Below, piece by piece: positions 16,667 through 26,622 of a stretch of 64,000 nt of DNA. Positions within the stretch are counted from its first letter, which is position 1; each line of letters begins with the position of its first letter. The translations under genes and the position numbers were made by a program. Below the pieces are notes generated by a model that worked only from the letters and a program-made list of their open reading frames with translations, was not told the DNA's origin and ran no database searches. Source of the DNA: Niveibacterium microcysteis (GTDB taxonomy: Bacteria > Pseudomonadota > Gammaproteobacteria > Burkholderiales > Rhodocyclaceae); contig NZ_CP071060.1 in the NCBI RefSeq assembly GCF_017161445.1, positions 2,914,001-2,978,000 of the forward strand, written 5' to 3'.

Positions 16667-17378
16667 ACGCCCCCATCCGGCCGCACGCCCCATCACGCCG
16701 GTAGGAAAAGAATCGTGCCGGATCACTCACGGTGCACACGCCCCCGCCAAACACCGCGTCAGCCCCCAAGCCGGCCCGGCGGAGTCGCGCACGGGCAAGC
16801 CCGAAGATATCCGCAAACCAGCGATCTCCTGTCCCTGATCTGAAGCACCCTGCGTCGTCCCCTGCCCTTGACACAAACGCATCGCGAACCTCAGGCCCCA
16901 CCGCGAATGAGTCGGGCCCGATCGCCGGCCCAAGCCAGGCGATGACGTCGGATACAGGCACACCCATCTTCGCCAGTGTCGCCTCCAGCACGCCGTCCAG
17001 CAGCCCACGCCAGCCCGCATGGGCCGCGGCCACCACTGTTCCAGCCCGGTTACAGAAGATGACCGGCAAGCAGTCGGCGACCATCACCACACATGGCACA
17101 TCCGGCACTGCAACAAAAGCCGCATCGGCCCTGCGCTCGGCCGGCAAGGCCGCATCCACCACGGTCACGCCATGCACCTGCTCCAGCCAACAGGGTTCTG
17201 CGGGCAGCAAGGCTCTCACCCGTGCCCGGTTGGCGCTGACGGCGGCCGGATCATCCCCGACATGCGTCCCCAAGTTGAGATCAGCGTAGGGCGCGAGGCT
17301 GACGCCTCCCTTGCGGGTCGTGAAGATCGCACGTACCGAGGGCGGCGCAGGCCAGTCCGGGATGATCCAGTCATTCAT
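16632..17378 (-). CDS. pgeF: Peptidoglycan editing factor PgeF (YfiH / Cu-oxidase_4 family)
   Basis: A 248-residue protein of the YfiH family, known to hydrolyse misincorporated L-Ser from peptidoglycan precursors and also called multicopper polyphenol oxidase. Family metal-site residues are seen in LEQVHG, MVADCLPV and AAAHAGWRG (His/Cys), with FFSYRRDG near the C-terminus. ATG 17378 overlaps the rluD stop by 8 nt, the usual rluD-pgeF order. The 3' end overlaps the convergent small membrane gene. Confidence 0.93.
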   Translation of the reverse strand: MNDWIIPDWPAPPSVRAIFTTRKGGVSLAPYADLNLGTHVGDDPAAVSANRARVRALLPAEPCWLEQVHGVTVVDAALPAERRADAAFVAVPDVPCVVMVADCLPVIFCNRAGTVVAAAHAGWRGLLDGVLEATLAKMGVPVSDVIAWLGPAIGPDSFAVGPEVRDAFVSRAGDDAGCFRSGTGDRWFADIFGLARARLRRAGLGADAVFGGGVCTVSDPARFFSYRRDGACGRMGAFIWIAGDRSAG

Positions 17379-18342
17379 GGCTGGACTCCGCACGCAGTGT
17401 TTCCACCAGAGCGGCGAAATCATCGGGCAGCGGCGCTTCCCAGCTCATCGCTTCACCCGTGCGGGGATGGATCAATCCGAGCTTCCAGGCATGCAATGCT
17501 TGCCGATGAAACTCGGGCGCGCCACGTCCGCCACCATAGAGCGTGTCGCCGACCAGCGGATGCCCGAGGTGAGCCATATGGACGCGAATCTGATGCGTAC
17601 GCCCAGTCTCCAGGCTGCATTCCACCAGCGTGCATCGCGCAAAGCGCTCGCGCACCGTGACCTGGGTACGTGCTTCCCGCGCACCCGGCACGACGGCCAT
17701 GCGCGTGCGTTGCGTTGGGTGGCGGCCAATCGGTGCATCGACCAGCGTGTTACGGGGCAGCACACCACGCGCCAGGGCAACGTACTGCCGTTTCACCGTC
17801 CGCGCCTGCAGTTGCCGAACCAGATCAGTCTGCGCGAGCAGGGTACGCGCGACGACCATCAGGCCGCTCGTATCCTTGTCCAGACGATGCACGATGCCGG
17901 CCCGCGGCAATTGGCTCGCCTCAGGCACGTGATGCAGCAGCGCATTGAGCAGCGTGCCGCTCCAGTTGCCGCTGCCAGGATGCACAACCAGCCCGGCGGA
18001 CTTGTTGATGACGAGGATATCGGCATCCTCGAACACAATTGATAACGCAATATTTTCAGGGCTCGCGGCCACCACATCGAGGGGCGGCGGCTCGGTCAAT
18101 TCGAGCCGTTCCGAACCGCGAAGCTTGCGTTTCGGGTCGTCGACCAGGACCCCGTCAACAGTCAGGCGCCCGTCGCGGATCCAGGCCTGGAGCCGATTGC
18201 GGGAATGTTCGGGGACGAGACGCGCGAGCGCCTGGTCGAGCCGGCTACCTGCCTCGGCATCCGGCACGCACAGCTGTCGAACCGATGACGCGTCGGGGTC
18301 GAGCTCGTCGCATCCGTTATAATCGTCGCTTTGTTCACTCAC
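17371..18342 (-). CDS. rluD: 23S rRNA pseudouridine synthase RluD
   Basis: A 323-residue pseudouridine synthase for helix 69 of 23S rRNA. An N-terminal S4 domain (SRLDQALARLVPEHSRNRLQ) precedes the catalytic domain, with Asp in GIVHRLDKDTSGLMVVA and the family segment GRTHQIRVHMAHLGHPLVGD. The frame is open to 18459, but that would run into bamD. The GTG at 18342 gives the normal family length and is chosen. Its start lies only 10 bp from the divergent bamD ATG. Confidence 0.93.
   Translation of the reverse strand: MSEQSDDYNGCDELDPDASSVRQLCVPDAEAGSRLDQALARLVPEHSRNRLQAWIRDGRLTVDGVLVDDPKRKLRGSERLELTEPPPLDVVAASPENIALSIVFEDADILVINKSAGLVVHPGSGNWSGTLLNALLHHVPEASQLPRAGIVHRLDKDTSGLMVVARTLLAQTDLVRQLQARTVKRQYVALARGVLPRNTLVDAPIGRHPTQRTRMAVVPGAREARTQVTVRERFARCTLVECSLETGRTHQIRVHMAHLGHPLVGDTLYGGGRGAPEFHRQALHAWKLGLIHPRTGEAMSWEAPLPDDFAALVETLRAESSHE
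18318..18323 (+). promoter_or_regulatory. -10 element for bamD inside the rluD coding region
   Basis: A perfect TATAAT lies 29 bp upstream of the bamD ATG, within the first codons of rluD on the other strand. No good -35 hexamer is visible at 17 bp. The bamD leader would be about 23 nt. Confidence 0.5.
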
Positions 18343-18352
18343 GGGTGCTTTG

Positions 18353-19171
18353 ATGCCGTTTTTGCGAGCGCGTAGTGTAGCCGCAAGCCTGCTGCTTTCG
18401 GTTTCGATCGCCGGTTGCTCCACAGTGAGCTCCTGGTTTGAATCGGACAAGGGCGGCAAGATCGACCAGCGCCCCGCCGAAGAGATTTACGCCGACGCGA
18501 AGGACAACCTGGAATCGGGGTCCTACGACCGCGCGGTGAAGCTTTTCGAGCAACTGGAAGCCAAGTACCCCTATGGCCGCTATGCCCAGCAGGCACAGCT
18601 CGAAATCGCGTATGCGTACTACCGTGCCCAGGATCCGGCACAAGCCTCGGCGGCCATCGACCGCTTCATCAAGCTGCATCCGAATCACCCGAACGTCGAT
18701 TACGCCTACTACCTGAAAGGCCTGATCACCTTCAATGAGGATCAGGGCTTCGTCGGCCTGATCGGCCAGCAGGATCTGACCGAGCGAGACCCGAAAGCTG
18801 CGCTCGATTCGTTCCAGGCGTTCAAGGAGCTTGCGACGCGCTTCCCGGATAGCCGCTATGCGGAGGACGCCAAGGTTCGCATGGCCTATCTGGTCAACGC
18901 GCTGGCAAAACACGAGATCAGCGTCGCACGCTACTACCAGAACCGCAACGCATTCCTCGCAGCGGCCAACCGGGCACAGACGACGATCAAGAATTTCCCG
19001 AATTCGCCCTCAGTCGAAGACGCGCTGGCGATCATGATCTTCAGCTACGACAAGCTGGGGATGAAGGACTTGGCGGCGGACACCCGCCGCGTGCTGGCAC
19101 TCAACTATCCACAAAGCCGCTACAACAAGGACGCGAGTCCCGATGCGCGGCCGTGGTGGAAGATCTGGTAA
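18353..19171 (+). CDS. bamD: Outer membrane assembly lipoprotein BamD
   Basis: A 272-residue lipoprotein of the BAM complex that folds outer-membrane proteins. A signal peptide ends in the lipobox SIAGC (Cys at about 22). TPR-like repeats follow (YDRAVKLFEQLEAKYPYGRYA, FIKLHPNHPNVDYAYYLKGL, FKELATRFPDSRYAEDA). TTG at 18350 and ATG at 18353 are adjacent in frame, and the ATG is taken. The next gene begins 12 nt after its stop and is probably co-transcribed. Confidence 0.95.
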   Translation: MPFLRARSVAASLLLSVSIAGCSTVSSWFESDKGGKIDQRPAEEIYADAKDNLESGSYDRAVKLFEQLEAKYPYGRYAQQAQLEIAYAYYRAQDPAQASAAIDRFIKLHPNHPNVDYAYYLKGLITFNEDQGFVGLIGQQDLTERDPKAALDSFQAFKELATRFPDSRYAEDAKVRMAYLVNALAKHEISVARYYQNRNAFLAAANRAQTTIKNFPNSPSVEDALAIMIFSYDKLGMKDLAADTRRVLALNYPQSRYNKDASPDARPWWKIW

Positions 19172-19183
19172 GCGCCTGAGCTG

Positions 19184-19708
19184 ATGGACGAGGCGGTCCT
19201 CCGATCGCTCGTTCGCTGGCCGAATGTGCCGGCCTGCTACGGCTGGTTGTCGCTGGATCGCGGCGGCCGCTGGCGTTTGCAGGGCGAAGTCGTGCGCCAT
19301 CGCGGCTTGGCGGAATTCATCGGCCGCAACTATCAACACGATGATGAGGGGCGCTGGTTCTTCCAGAACGGCCCGCAGCGCGTATACGTCACCCTTGATT
19401 ACACGCCGTGGGTGTTTGGCTGGAATGCCGCGACACCGCAGCGACTGATCAGCCATACCGGCCACACTGCAAGCGCGTGCGCAGCGTTTATCGACGAACA
19501 TGGCGCACTGCTCGTCGACACCGACATTGGTGTCGGGCTCATCGCCAGCCAGGATCTTGTCGCACTCGCCGATCAACTCCGGCTCGGTGCCGACCTTCAA
19601 CACGGCGAGCTCGCGTTGGGCGAACGAACCGTCTCCGTCAATCCGATTCAGGCGGCCGACGTGGCCGCCCGCTTCGGCTTCACAACCAACCCCGAGCCGA
19701 TCGCCTGA
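19184..19708 (+). CDS. Conserved betaproteobacterial protein of unknown function
   Basis: A 174-residue soluble protein starting MDEAVLRSLVRWPNVPACYG, with conserved-looking aromatic blocks (GWLSLDRGGRWRLQGE, WFFQNGPQRVYVTLDYTPW) and an acidic segment LLVDTDIGVGLI. I recognise the general type from betaproteobacteria as a DUF protein downstream of housekeeping genes but cannot name the family number with certainty. It follows bamD by 12 nt and converges on the M61 peptidase gene with 6 nt between them. Confidence 0.8.
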   Translation: MDEAVLRSLVRWPNVPACYGWLSLDRGGRWRLQGEVVRHRGLAEFIGRNYQHDDEGRWFFQNGPQRVYVTLDYTPWVFGWNAATPQRLISHTGHTASACAAFIDEHGALLVDTDIGVGLIASQDLVALADQLRLGADLQHGELALGERTVSVNPIQAADVAARFGFTTNPEPIA

Positions 19709-19714
19709 CGGCGT

Positions 19715-21499
19715 TCAACGACGCCCGATCCACGCCTCGCGCAGCGCAGCCACCGGTTTGCCGGCGCGCTTGTCTTCTGCCAACTTGGCCTTCACCGTAG
19801 GCGGCGGCGCCAACTGCAGGCGAGTCTCAAACAGTTCATCGCGGCGGAAGGCGTGCACTGACACGGTGGCGCCGGCTTGCATGCGGGCGAGGCGCGCATC
19901 GAGCCCACCGGCCTTGACCCGCAGCCCATCGAGCGCCACCAGCAAATCCCCAGCCGACAGCCCCGCTGCATGCGCGGGGCCATCCGTGAAGACCTGCGCG
20001 AGCTTGATCGACTCACCCTCGCTCGCCACTTTCGCGCCGATCGACGGCAACTCGCCATCCGCCTCCCAAGTCAGGCTTACACCGAGCGCCCGCAGCAGCT
20101 TGCTCAACGGTAGATCCTCGCAGCCCTCTGTCGCCTGACGCAGCAGTCGAGATACATCGACGCCGGTCGCGTCCCGAATCAGCGCAGGCAGCGCGGCCTC
20201 AGGCACGCCAGAGCCGTCGCCGAACCGTGCCCAGAGCAGGCGCATCACATCATCGAGCGACTTCTCGCCGCCGCTCTTCGCGCGCAAAGCCAGATCAAGC
20301 GCCAGCGCCACCAGCGAGCCCTTGGCGTAGTAGCTGACGATCGCATTCGGTGCGTTCTCGTCCTGGCGGTAGTACTTGATCCAGGCGTCGAAAGACGAGT
20401 CCGCCACCGATTGCAGCGTGCGCCCGGCGCCGCGCTGAACCGCAGAGATCGTCTTCGCCAGCATGCCGAGATACTCGTCACGCGTGATCAGCCCCGCCCG
20501 CACCAGCGCGAGGTCGTCGTAGTACGAGGTGAAGCCCTCAAACAACCAGAGCAACCGTGTGTAGTTCTCCTGCTGGAGGTCGTAGGGTGCGAAGGCGGCC
20601 GGCTTGATGCGCTTGACGTTCCAGGCGTGGAAGTACTCGTGGCTGCACAGGCCGAGGAAGCCCCGATACGCCTCAGTCGTCGCCTTCATGCCGACGAAGG
20701 GCAGATCGCTCCGCGACGCCAGCAAGGCCGTCGAATCCCGATGCTCGAGACCACCGTAGCCGTCGCCGACCACGGTCAGCATGAAGAGGTAGCGGCCGAA
20801 CGGCGGCGGTGCGTCGCCGAACAACGCGCACTGGGCCTCACAGGCCTTCGCAAGATCTGCCATCAGCCGTTCGAGATCGCAGTCATGCCGGCCGTTGATC
20901 GCGAAGTCGTGGGCTACGCCGCGCACATCGAAACTCGCCCAGGTCAGACGCCCCATCTCGACCGGGTGGTCGATCAGCGCGTCGTAGTCGGCGGCCACGT
21001 ACCAGCCAAAACCGCGACGCTTCGCCGCACCGCGCCCGCTGGCTTCAGGCAGCGTCGTGGCCACAGTCCAATCGCGCACACCCGCCGGCGGGTCGATCCG
21101 CACGCGGTGCGGTAGCGCTTCACGACCCAGGACACGCAGGAAGACCTGTGTGCCATTGAAGAACCCATGGCTCTGATCCAGATGCGCGCAACGCACCGAC
21201 AAATCCCATGCGTAGACGGCGTAACGTAGCCGCACCGACTTCGCGCCGCCCGGCACTCGGCCGAGCACCCAGGTGTGTTTGTCGCACTTCTCGATTGCTG
21301 CCGGTTCGCCATCGACCTCGGCTTTCAACCACACGATGTTGCGTGCGAACTCGCGCACCATGTAGCTCCCGGGAATCCAGGCCGGCAGTACGAACTGCAT
21401 GCCGGATTCCGGGGCGTCCGCTTCCAGTGTCACCTCGAAGAGGTGCGCAGCCGGATCAACCGGCGTAATCGTGTAGCGGATATCGTGATGCACGCTCAT
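19715..21499 (-). CDS. M61 glycyl aminopeptidase-family protease with PDZ domain
   Basis: A 594-residue cytoplasmic-type metallopeptidase of family M61. The zinc motif is HEYFHAWNVKRIKP (HExxH, about residue 300), with the GYGGLEHRDST segment just before it and the WLFEGFTSYYDDL Glu region after. A PDZ domain occupies about residues 490-575 (VFTDGPAHAAGLSAGDLLVALDG). ATG 21499 follows GAGG with good spacing; the longer frame would need a TTG start. It lies 11 nt after the M3 peptidase gene, so the two peptidases form an operon. Confidence 0.92.
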   Translation of the reverse strand: MSVHHDIRYTITPVDPAAHLFEVTLEADAPESGMQFVLPAWIPGSYMVREFARNIVWLKAEVDGEPAAIEKCDKHTWVLGRVPGGAKSVRLRYAVYAWDLSVRCAHLDQSHGFFNGTQVFLRVLGREALPHRVRIDPPAGVRDWTVATTLPEASGRGAAKRRGFGWYVAADYDALIDHPVEMGRLTWASFDVRGVAHDFAINGRHDCDLERLMADLAKACEAQCALFGDAPPPFGRYLFMLTVVGDGYGGLEHRDSTALLASRSDLPFVGMKATTEAYRGFLGLCSHEYFHAWNVKRIKPAAFAPYDLQQENYTRLLWLFEGFTSYYDDLALVRAGLITRDEYLGMLAKTISAVQRGAGRTLQSVADSSFDAWIKYYRQDENAPNAIVSYYAKGSLVALALDLALRAKSGGEKSLDDVMRLLWARFGDGSGVPEAALPALIRDATGVDVSRLLRQATEGCEDLPLSKLLRALGVSLTWEADGELPSIGAKVASEGESIKLAQVFTDGPAHAAGLSAGDLLVALDGLRVKAGGLDARLARMQAGATVSVHAFRRDELFETRLQLAPPPTVKAKLAEDKRAGKPVAALREAWIGRR

Positions 21500-21510
21500 G
21501 CGCAACGTCC

Positions 21511-23505
21511 TCAGGGCTTGCCGTTGATGCGATTGAAGAAGGCCCGGTTGTCGGGCTTGCGGCCGAGGAACTGCGTGACCAGTTCGGTCGGGGGAACCTC
21601 ACCACCGCGTTCCAGGATGGTGCTGCGATAACGGGCGCCAACCTTGACGTCCATTGCGTCCTTGCCGAAGGCCGTCAGCATGTCCAGGCCCAACGCCATC
21701 GCCCACATGTAGCCGTAGTAGCCCGCCGCATAACCACCGAGCAGGTGGCCGAAGTTGGCCGGCTGCAGCGTGCCCTCAACGGTGCCAAGCGGGGTCTCTG
21801 CCTCCATCGCACGCCATACCGACTGGGCCTCACCCGGCTTGGCGCTGGCCAGCGCCATGTCGTAGCGTGAATAGAAATTCTGCCGTGCAAACCAGATGCC
21901 CTTGCCAAAGCGGCTCGCGGCTTCAAGTCGGGCGATCAACTTGGCATCCAGCGGCTTGCACGTCGGACACACCGCGCTGAAGCGGCGTGTGACTTCGGGC
22001 CGCCACGGCCATTCCTGGAACATCATCGACGGCGCTTCGACGAAATCGCGCCGAACTGAGGTGCCGGCATCCATCGCATAGCGGGTTTGCGACAACACGC
22101 CGTGCAGGATGTGGCCGAACTCGTGGAACAGGGTTTCCACTTCGTCCTGGCTGAATCCCTCGCGCGAGAAGTTGCTCACCATCACGGAAATCGGCGTCGA
22201 GCCCGCGGCCGTGCTGACCTGACGCACCGGGAACGCGGCAGCGTGCTTGTACTTGCCTTCACGCGGGAACAGATCGAGGTAGAAGCTCGACAGGTAACGC
22301 CCGCTCTTCGCATCGATTACATCGTAGGGGCGCACATCCTTGTGCCACACCGGCAAGGTGCTGTTGGCCTTGAAACGCAGGCCGTACAGCCGGCTGCTGA
22401 CATCGAGCAGCCAGGCCACCGTCGGCTCGGTCGGGAACTGCGCGCGAACCCGCTGCGGATCGACGCTGAAGCGCTCGCGCTTGACGAGGTTGTCGTAGAA
22501 ATCGACGTCCCAACGCTTCAGTTCGGCATCCGGCTGGCCGGTCAGCTTGCGCTTTGCATCACGCAGCACCGCGATGTCCGAACGCTCCACCGGCGCAACA
22601 GCGGCCTGCATCTCGGCGAGGAAACGATCAACCGTTTCCGGCGTACCTGCCATGCGGGTACGCAACTGCCACGCGGCGTAACTGGGCAGGCCGAAGAGGC
22701 CCGCAATCTCGGTACGCAGACCATCCACTTCGTTGAGGATCGCAAGGTTGCGCTCGCCACCGCGCCGGAAGAACTCGATGTAGAAACGCTTCCGGGTGTC
22801 CTCGTTCTTCGCGTTCTGCAGGATCGCATCGCGATCCGGATAATCCAGCCCGATCTGATACTCGCCCTGCTCGTTCTTCTTGGCGGATTCCAGGTAGGCC
22901 GCAGGCACACCGTCCAGCTCGGCGGCAGTGAAGCTGACGCGAGTCGTTACGTCGCGCACGTTGCGATTGAACTCCTGTGCGAGCAATTCGATCCGTTCGA
23001 AGATCGTGCGCAGCCGCTCGCGGCGCGCGGGGTCGAGCCCGATGCCGCGGTCTTCGAAGTCCTCGAGGATGCGGCTGAGGGCATTGCGCTCGATTGCGTC
23101 CTGACCCTGCGCAGCCTTGATCACGCGAAACAGGGCTTCGCTCTGCAGGTATTCGTTGTCGAACGCAGCCAGCTTCAGCGTGCAGGCCTCGGAGGCGGTA
23201 CGCACCGCCGCCTCGGGATGCGTCTCCGCGGCAAGCGACAAGGGCCCAACCAGCGCATATTCATCGAGCGCCATTCGATTCCAGCCATTCAACACGCTCG
23301 CGGCGGAAAGCTTGCCGGGCGGGATCGCCTCAAGCGCTTTCACTTGCGCGCGCAGCGAGGCCAGCACCTCGTCACAGCGCTGCGGAATCTGCTCCGCGCC
23401 GGGGATGCTGATCGCACCCTGCATGGCCTGCGCCTCTGCCGCATAGGCCGGCAGTGCCGCACTCGTACCCAACAACAGACCCACACAGGCAAGACTCTTC
23501 CGCAT
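21511..23505 (-). CDS. Secreted M3-family oligopeptidase
   Basis: A 664-residue thimet oligopeptidase-like metallopeptidase. The zinc motif is LFHEFGHILHG (HExxH) with the downstream Glu in VEAPSMMFQEW. A Sec signal peptide opens the protein (MRKSLACVGLLLGTSAALPAYA, then AEAQ), so it should act in the periplasm or be exported, unlike cytoplasmic PrlC/OpdA. The ATG at 23505 is chosen because the signal peptide starts there. It is first in an operon with the M61 peptidase. Confidence 0.92.
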   Translation of the reverse strand: MRKSLACVGLLLGTSAALPAYAAEAQAMQGAISIPGAEQIPQRCDEVLASLRAQVKALEAIPPGKLSAASVLNGWNRMALDEYALVGPLSLAAETHPEAAVRTASEACTLKLAAFDNEYLQSEALFRVIKAAQGQDAIERNALSRILEDFEDRGIGLDPARRERLRTIFERIELLAQEFNRNVRDVTTRVSFTAAELDGVPAAYLESAKKNEQGEYQIGLDYPDRDAILQNAKNEDTRKRFYIEFFRRGGERNLAILNEVDGLRTEIAGLFGLPSYAAWQLRTRMAGTPETVDRFLAEMQAAVAPVERSDIAVLRDAKRKLTGQPDAELKRWDVDFYDNLVKRERFSVDPQRVRAQFPTEPTVAWLLDVSSRLYGLRFKANSTLPVWHKDVRPYDVIDAKSGRYLSSFYLDLFPREGKYKHAAAFPVRQVSTAAGSTPISVMVSNFSREGFSQDEVETLFHEFGHILHGVLSQTRYAMDAGTSVRRDFVEAPSMMFQEWPWRPEVTRRFSAVCPTCKPLDAKLIARLEAASRFGKGIWFARQNFYSRYDMALASAKPGEAQSVWRAMEAETPLGTVEGTLQPANFGHLLGGYAAGYYGYMWAMALGLDMLTAFGKDAMDVKVGARYRSTILERGGEVPPTELVTQFLGRKPDNRAFFNRINGKP

Positions 23506-23704
23506 TGCATGCTCCCGGTTCAACGCAGCCAACAGTTGCAGCTGCCGTGACGTGTCAAAGTGACCGATCATGCCGTTGCGGCGCAGCACCAGCGTTCGCG
23601 AGCGCGGCAGCCGCATGCGAATAGGCGACGCGCGGGCGCGCCAGCGTCGCCCGCGTCGCGCCCGGCCTATACTCGCGCCGATACTGCTGCCATGCGCCCG
23701 CCCA

Positions 23705-24424
23705 ATGATCGACTGGCTTGACCCGCGTCGCCCTGCCTTTCCGCCGTTTCACCGCGCACTACGCGAGCCGAACGGCCTGCTCGCGGCTGGCGGGCAACTC
23801 GCACCGGACTGGCTGCTCGCGGCATACCGCCGCGGCATTTTTCCGTGGTTCTCGCCGGGCGACCCGATCCTCTGGTGGAGCCCCGATCCGCGCATGGTGC
23901 TGCTCCCGCGTGAATTCAAGTACTCCCGCTCGCTGCGCAAGACCTTGCGCCGCGGTGTCTTCGAAATCCGCTGCGACACCGCATTTGCACAGGTCATTGC
24001 CGCCTGCGCCGCCCCGCGTGAACCGGGCGGCGGCACCTGGATCACCGACGAGATGCGCGCCGCCTACTGCGAAATGCATGAACTCGGCTGGGCGCACAGC
24101 GTCGAAAGCTGGCAGGGCGACGAGCTGGTCGGTGGGCTTTACGGCATGGCCATTGGCAAGGTGTTCTTCGGTGAATCCATGTTCGCCCGCCGAACCGATG
24201 CCTCCAAGGCAGCCCTCGCCCATCTGGTGCGCGACCTTGAACGCCGCGATTTCAAGGTGATAGATTGCCAGATGAACACCGCGCATCTGGCCTCGCTTGG
24301 CGGTAGAGAGGTTCCGCGTGGCGAGTTCGTCGCATTGCTGGACGCCCACGCGGCCGACGCGCAGCCTGCCCGCTGGCTGCGCACGCAAATGCAGGACATT
24401 GACTGGGGGGACATGCAAACATGA
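23705..24424 (+). CDS. aat: Leucyl/phenylalanyl-tRNA--protein transferase
   Basis: A 239-residue L/F-transferase, adding Leu or Phe to N-terminal Arg/Lys and so creating N-degrons for ClpS/ClpAP. Family blocks are [41 protein letters not shown] and the central [17 protein letters not shown], followed by [15 protein letters not shown]. The ATG at 23705 starts [13 protein letters not shown], the usual opening. Its stop overlaps the bpt start by 4 nt. Confidence 0.96.
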   Translation: MIDWLDPRRPAFPPFHRALREPNGLLAAGGQLAPDWLLAAYRRGIFPWFSPGDPILWWSPDPRMVLLPREFKYSRSLRKTLRRGVFEIRCDTAFAQVIAACAAPREPGGGTWITDEMRAAYCEMHELGWAHSVESWQGDELVGGLYGMAIGKVFFGESMFARRTDASKAALAHLVRDLERRDFKVIDCQMNTAHLASLGGREVPRGEFVALLDAHAADAQPARWLRTQMQDIDWGDMQT

Positions 24425-25167
24425 CTTTGCTGAAAGACCTGCCCTACGCGTTTCTGCAGTTCTACGCCACGGCGCCCTACGCCTGCTCCTACCTGCCCGA
24501 CCGCATCGCACGTTCGCAGGTTGCTACGCCGGGCCACATGATCGACACGCCGCTCTACAGCGACTTGCTGCGCAATGGCTTTCGCCGCAGCGGCGTCTTC
24601 ACCTACCGGCCGCATTGCGATACCTGCCGCGCCTGCGTACCGGTGCGGGTCCCGGTTGATCGCTTCCTGCCAGCACGCAGCCAGCGCCGGGCCGCCCAAC
24701 GGAATGCCGGCTTGGTCGCTGCCGAGCACGCACTGGTGTTCAACGAGGAGCACTACGACCTCTACCAGCGCTACCAGGCAAGCCGCCACGCCGGTGGCGG
24801 CATGGACCAGGATAGCCGCGAGCAGTACTCGCATTTTCTGCTGCAAAGCCACATCGACACGCGACTGATCGAGTTTCGCGAGGCCGGTGTGCTGCGCATG
24901 GTCAGCATCGTTGACTGCCTCACCGACGGGCTGTCGAGCGTCTACACCTTTTACGACCCGGACCTCGAATCGGCGAGCCTCGGCACGTTCGCGATCCTGT
25001 GGCAGATCGACGCCTGCCGACGTGCCGGCCTACCCTACCTCTACCTGGGCTACTGGATTCGTGACAGTCGAAAGATGAACTACAAGTCGCGCTTCCGCCC
25101 GCTTGAAGGGCGCGTCGACGGCCTCTGGCGCGAACTCACCGACAGCGATTTCGAAACGCTAGGCTGA
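24421..25167 (+). CDS. bpt: Aspartate/glutamate leucyltransferase Bpt
   Basis: A 248-residue ATE-family transferase that adds Leu to N-terminal Asp/Glu, the second bacterial N-degron branch. The N-terminal cysteine cluster [15 protein letters not shown] and [12 protein letters not shown] is typical, and the C-terminal domain has [10 protein letters not shown] and [17 protein letters not shown]. The ATGA overlap with aat indicates translational coupling. ClpS is not in this window. Confidence 0.96.
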   Translation: MTLLKDLPYAFLQFYATAPYACSYLPDRIARSQVATPGHMIDTPLYSDLLRNGFRRSGVFTYRPHCDTCRACVPVRVPVDRFLPARSQRRAAQRNAGLVAAEHALVFNEEHYDLYQRYQASRHAGGGMDQDSREQYSHFLLQSHIDTRLIEFREAGVLRMVSIVDCLTDGLSSVYTFYDPDLESASLGTFAILWQIDACRRAGLPYLYLGYWIRDSRKMNYKSRFRPLEGRVDGLWRELTDSDFETLG

Positions 25168-25191
25168 GCCCCAAGGGCGCCTGCGGACACC

Positions 25192-26577
25192 ATGACGATG
25201 AACCGCCTTCCCGCAGCATTGATCGAAACGCTCGAGCACATGTTGCCGGGTCGCGTCAGCGTCGCGCAGGCGGTGCGCGAGCATCACGGCCGCGATGAGT
25301 CGCACTTCCCGCCTGCCCTGCCGGACGCTGTGGTGTTCCCGCATACGACTGACGAAGTCGCGGCGATCGCACGCGCCTGCCATGCGGCCGGCGTGCCGAT
25401 GATTCCGTTTGGCGCCGGCTCCTCGCTGGAAGGTCATGTGCTCGCGGTACGAGGCGGGGTGTGCATCGATCTCACACAGATGAACCGTATCGTCACCCTG
25501 CACGCAGAGGACTTCGATGTCACCGTGCAACCAGGCGTCACCCGCAAGCAGCTGAACGCCGAAATCCGCGATAGCGGGCTGTTCTTTCCGATCGATCCGG
25601 GGGCCGATGCGACGCTGGGCGGCATGGCCGCGACCCGCGCATCCGGCACGAATGCGGTGCGCTACGGCACGATGCGCGAGAACCTGCTCGGCGCCACCGC
25701 CGTGCTGGCCGATGGCCGCGTCCTTCGCACCGGAGGGCGCGCGCGCAAGAGCGCGGCCGGTTACGACCTTGCGCGCCTCATGGTCGGCTCCGAAGGTACG
25801 CTGGGCATCATCACCGAGCTCACGTTGAAGCTCTACCCGGTGCCCGAAGCCATCGCCGCCGCCGTGTGCTGTTTTCCGAGCGTGCATGACGCGGTGCGCT
25901 GCGTGATCCAGACGATCCAGCTCGGCGTACCAATCGCGCGCATCGAGCTGCTGGACACGCTGTCGGTTCAGGCGATCAACGCCTACAGCAAGACCGCGCT
26001 GCAAGAAGCGCCAACGCTGTTCTTCGAATTCCACGGCAGCGCTGCCGGCGTCGACGAACAGGCAAGTACGGTGCAAGCCGTATCAAAGGAGTTTGGCGGC
26101 ACCGATTTTTCGTGGGCGAACCGGCCAGAAGACCGCAGCCGGCTATGGCAGGCGCGTCACGACGCCTACTTTGCATGCATCAACCTCAAACCTGGCTGGC
26201 GCTCACTGACGACTGATGTGTGCGTGCCGATCTCACAACTGTCGGACTGCATCGCCGCGACGCGAGACGATATCGAGGCTAACGGATTGATCGCCCCGAT
26301 CCTCGGCCATGTCGGCGACGGCAACTTTCATGTGCTGGTGCTCACCGATCCGGCCAGCCCCGATGACAACGCGCGTGCCGAGGCGTTTCACGATCGCCTG
26401 GTGCGGCGCGCCTTGGCCCATGAAGGCACCTGCACCGGTGAGCACGGCATCGGCTTCGGCAAAGCGCAGTTCCTCGCGCTTGAGCACGGAGAAACGGCCG
26501 TATCAGTGATGCGAGCGATCAAGCAAGCACTCGACCCCTTGAATCTGCTCAACCCGGCGAAGGTCTTGCCGGAATGA
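25192..26577 (+). CDS. FAD-linked D-lactate dehydrogenase-like oxidase
   Basis: A 461-residue VAO-family flavoprotein close to cytochrome-linked D-lactate dehydrogenase. The FAD domain has IPFGAGSSLEGH and the GGMAATRASGTNAVRYGTMREN block, with GSEGTLGIITELTLKLYP. The C-terminus has ILGHVGDGNFHVLV and GTCTGEHGIGFGK with substrate-binding His residues. It is expected to oxidise D-lactate or a similar 2-hydroxy acid at the inner membrane. The start could instead be the ATG two codons downstream. A terminator follows. Confidence 0.88.
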   Translation: MTMNRLPAALIETLEHMLPGRVSVAQAVREHHGRDESHFPPALPDAVVFPHTTDEVAAIARACHAAGVPMIPFGAGSSLEGHVLAVRGGVCIDLTQMNRIVTLHAEDFDVTVQPGVTRKQLNAEIRDSGLFFPIDPGADATLGGMAATRASGTNAVRYGTMRENLLGATAVLADGRVLRTGGRARKSAAGYDLARLMVGSEGTLGIITELTLKLYPVPEAIAAAVCCFPSVHDAVRCVIQTIQLGVPIARIELLDTLSVQAINAYSKTALQEAPTLFFEFHGSAAGVDEQASTVQAVSKEFGGTDFSWANRPEDRSRLWQARHDAYFACINLKPGWRSLTTDVCVPISQLSDCIAATRDDIEANGLIAPILGHVGDGNFHVLVLTDPASPDDNARAEAFHDRLVRRALAHEGTCTGEHGIGFGKAQFLALEHGETAVSVMRAIKQALDPLNLLNPAKVLPE

Positions 26578-26580
26578 AGA

Positions 26581-26602
26581 AACGGCGGGTTGCCCCGCCG
26601 TT
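26581..26602. terminator. Bidirectional terminator-like hairpin
   Basis: A perfect 9-bp stem (AACGGCGGG / CCCGCCGTT) with a TTGC loop lies between the convergent D-lactate dehydrogenase and PEP-CTERM genes. T tracts are short on both sides. Confidence 0.75.
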
Positions 26603-26622
26603 GTTCGATCGAAACCCGTCGG

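Noticed and set aside
14497..16704. 735-codon plus-strand frame over phaC
   Set aside because: Antisense shadow of a certain PHA synthase, with low-complexity Arg/His/Gln composition.
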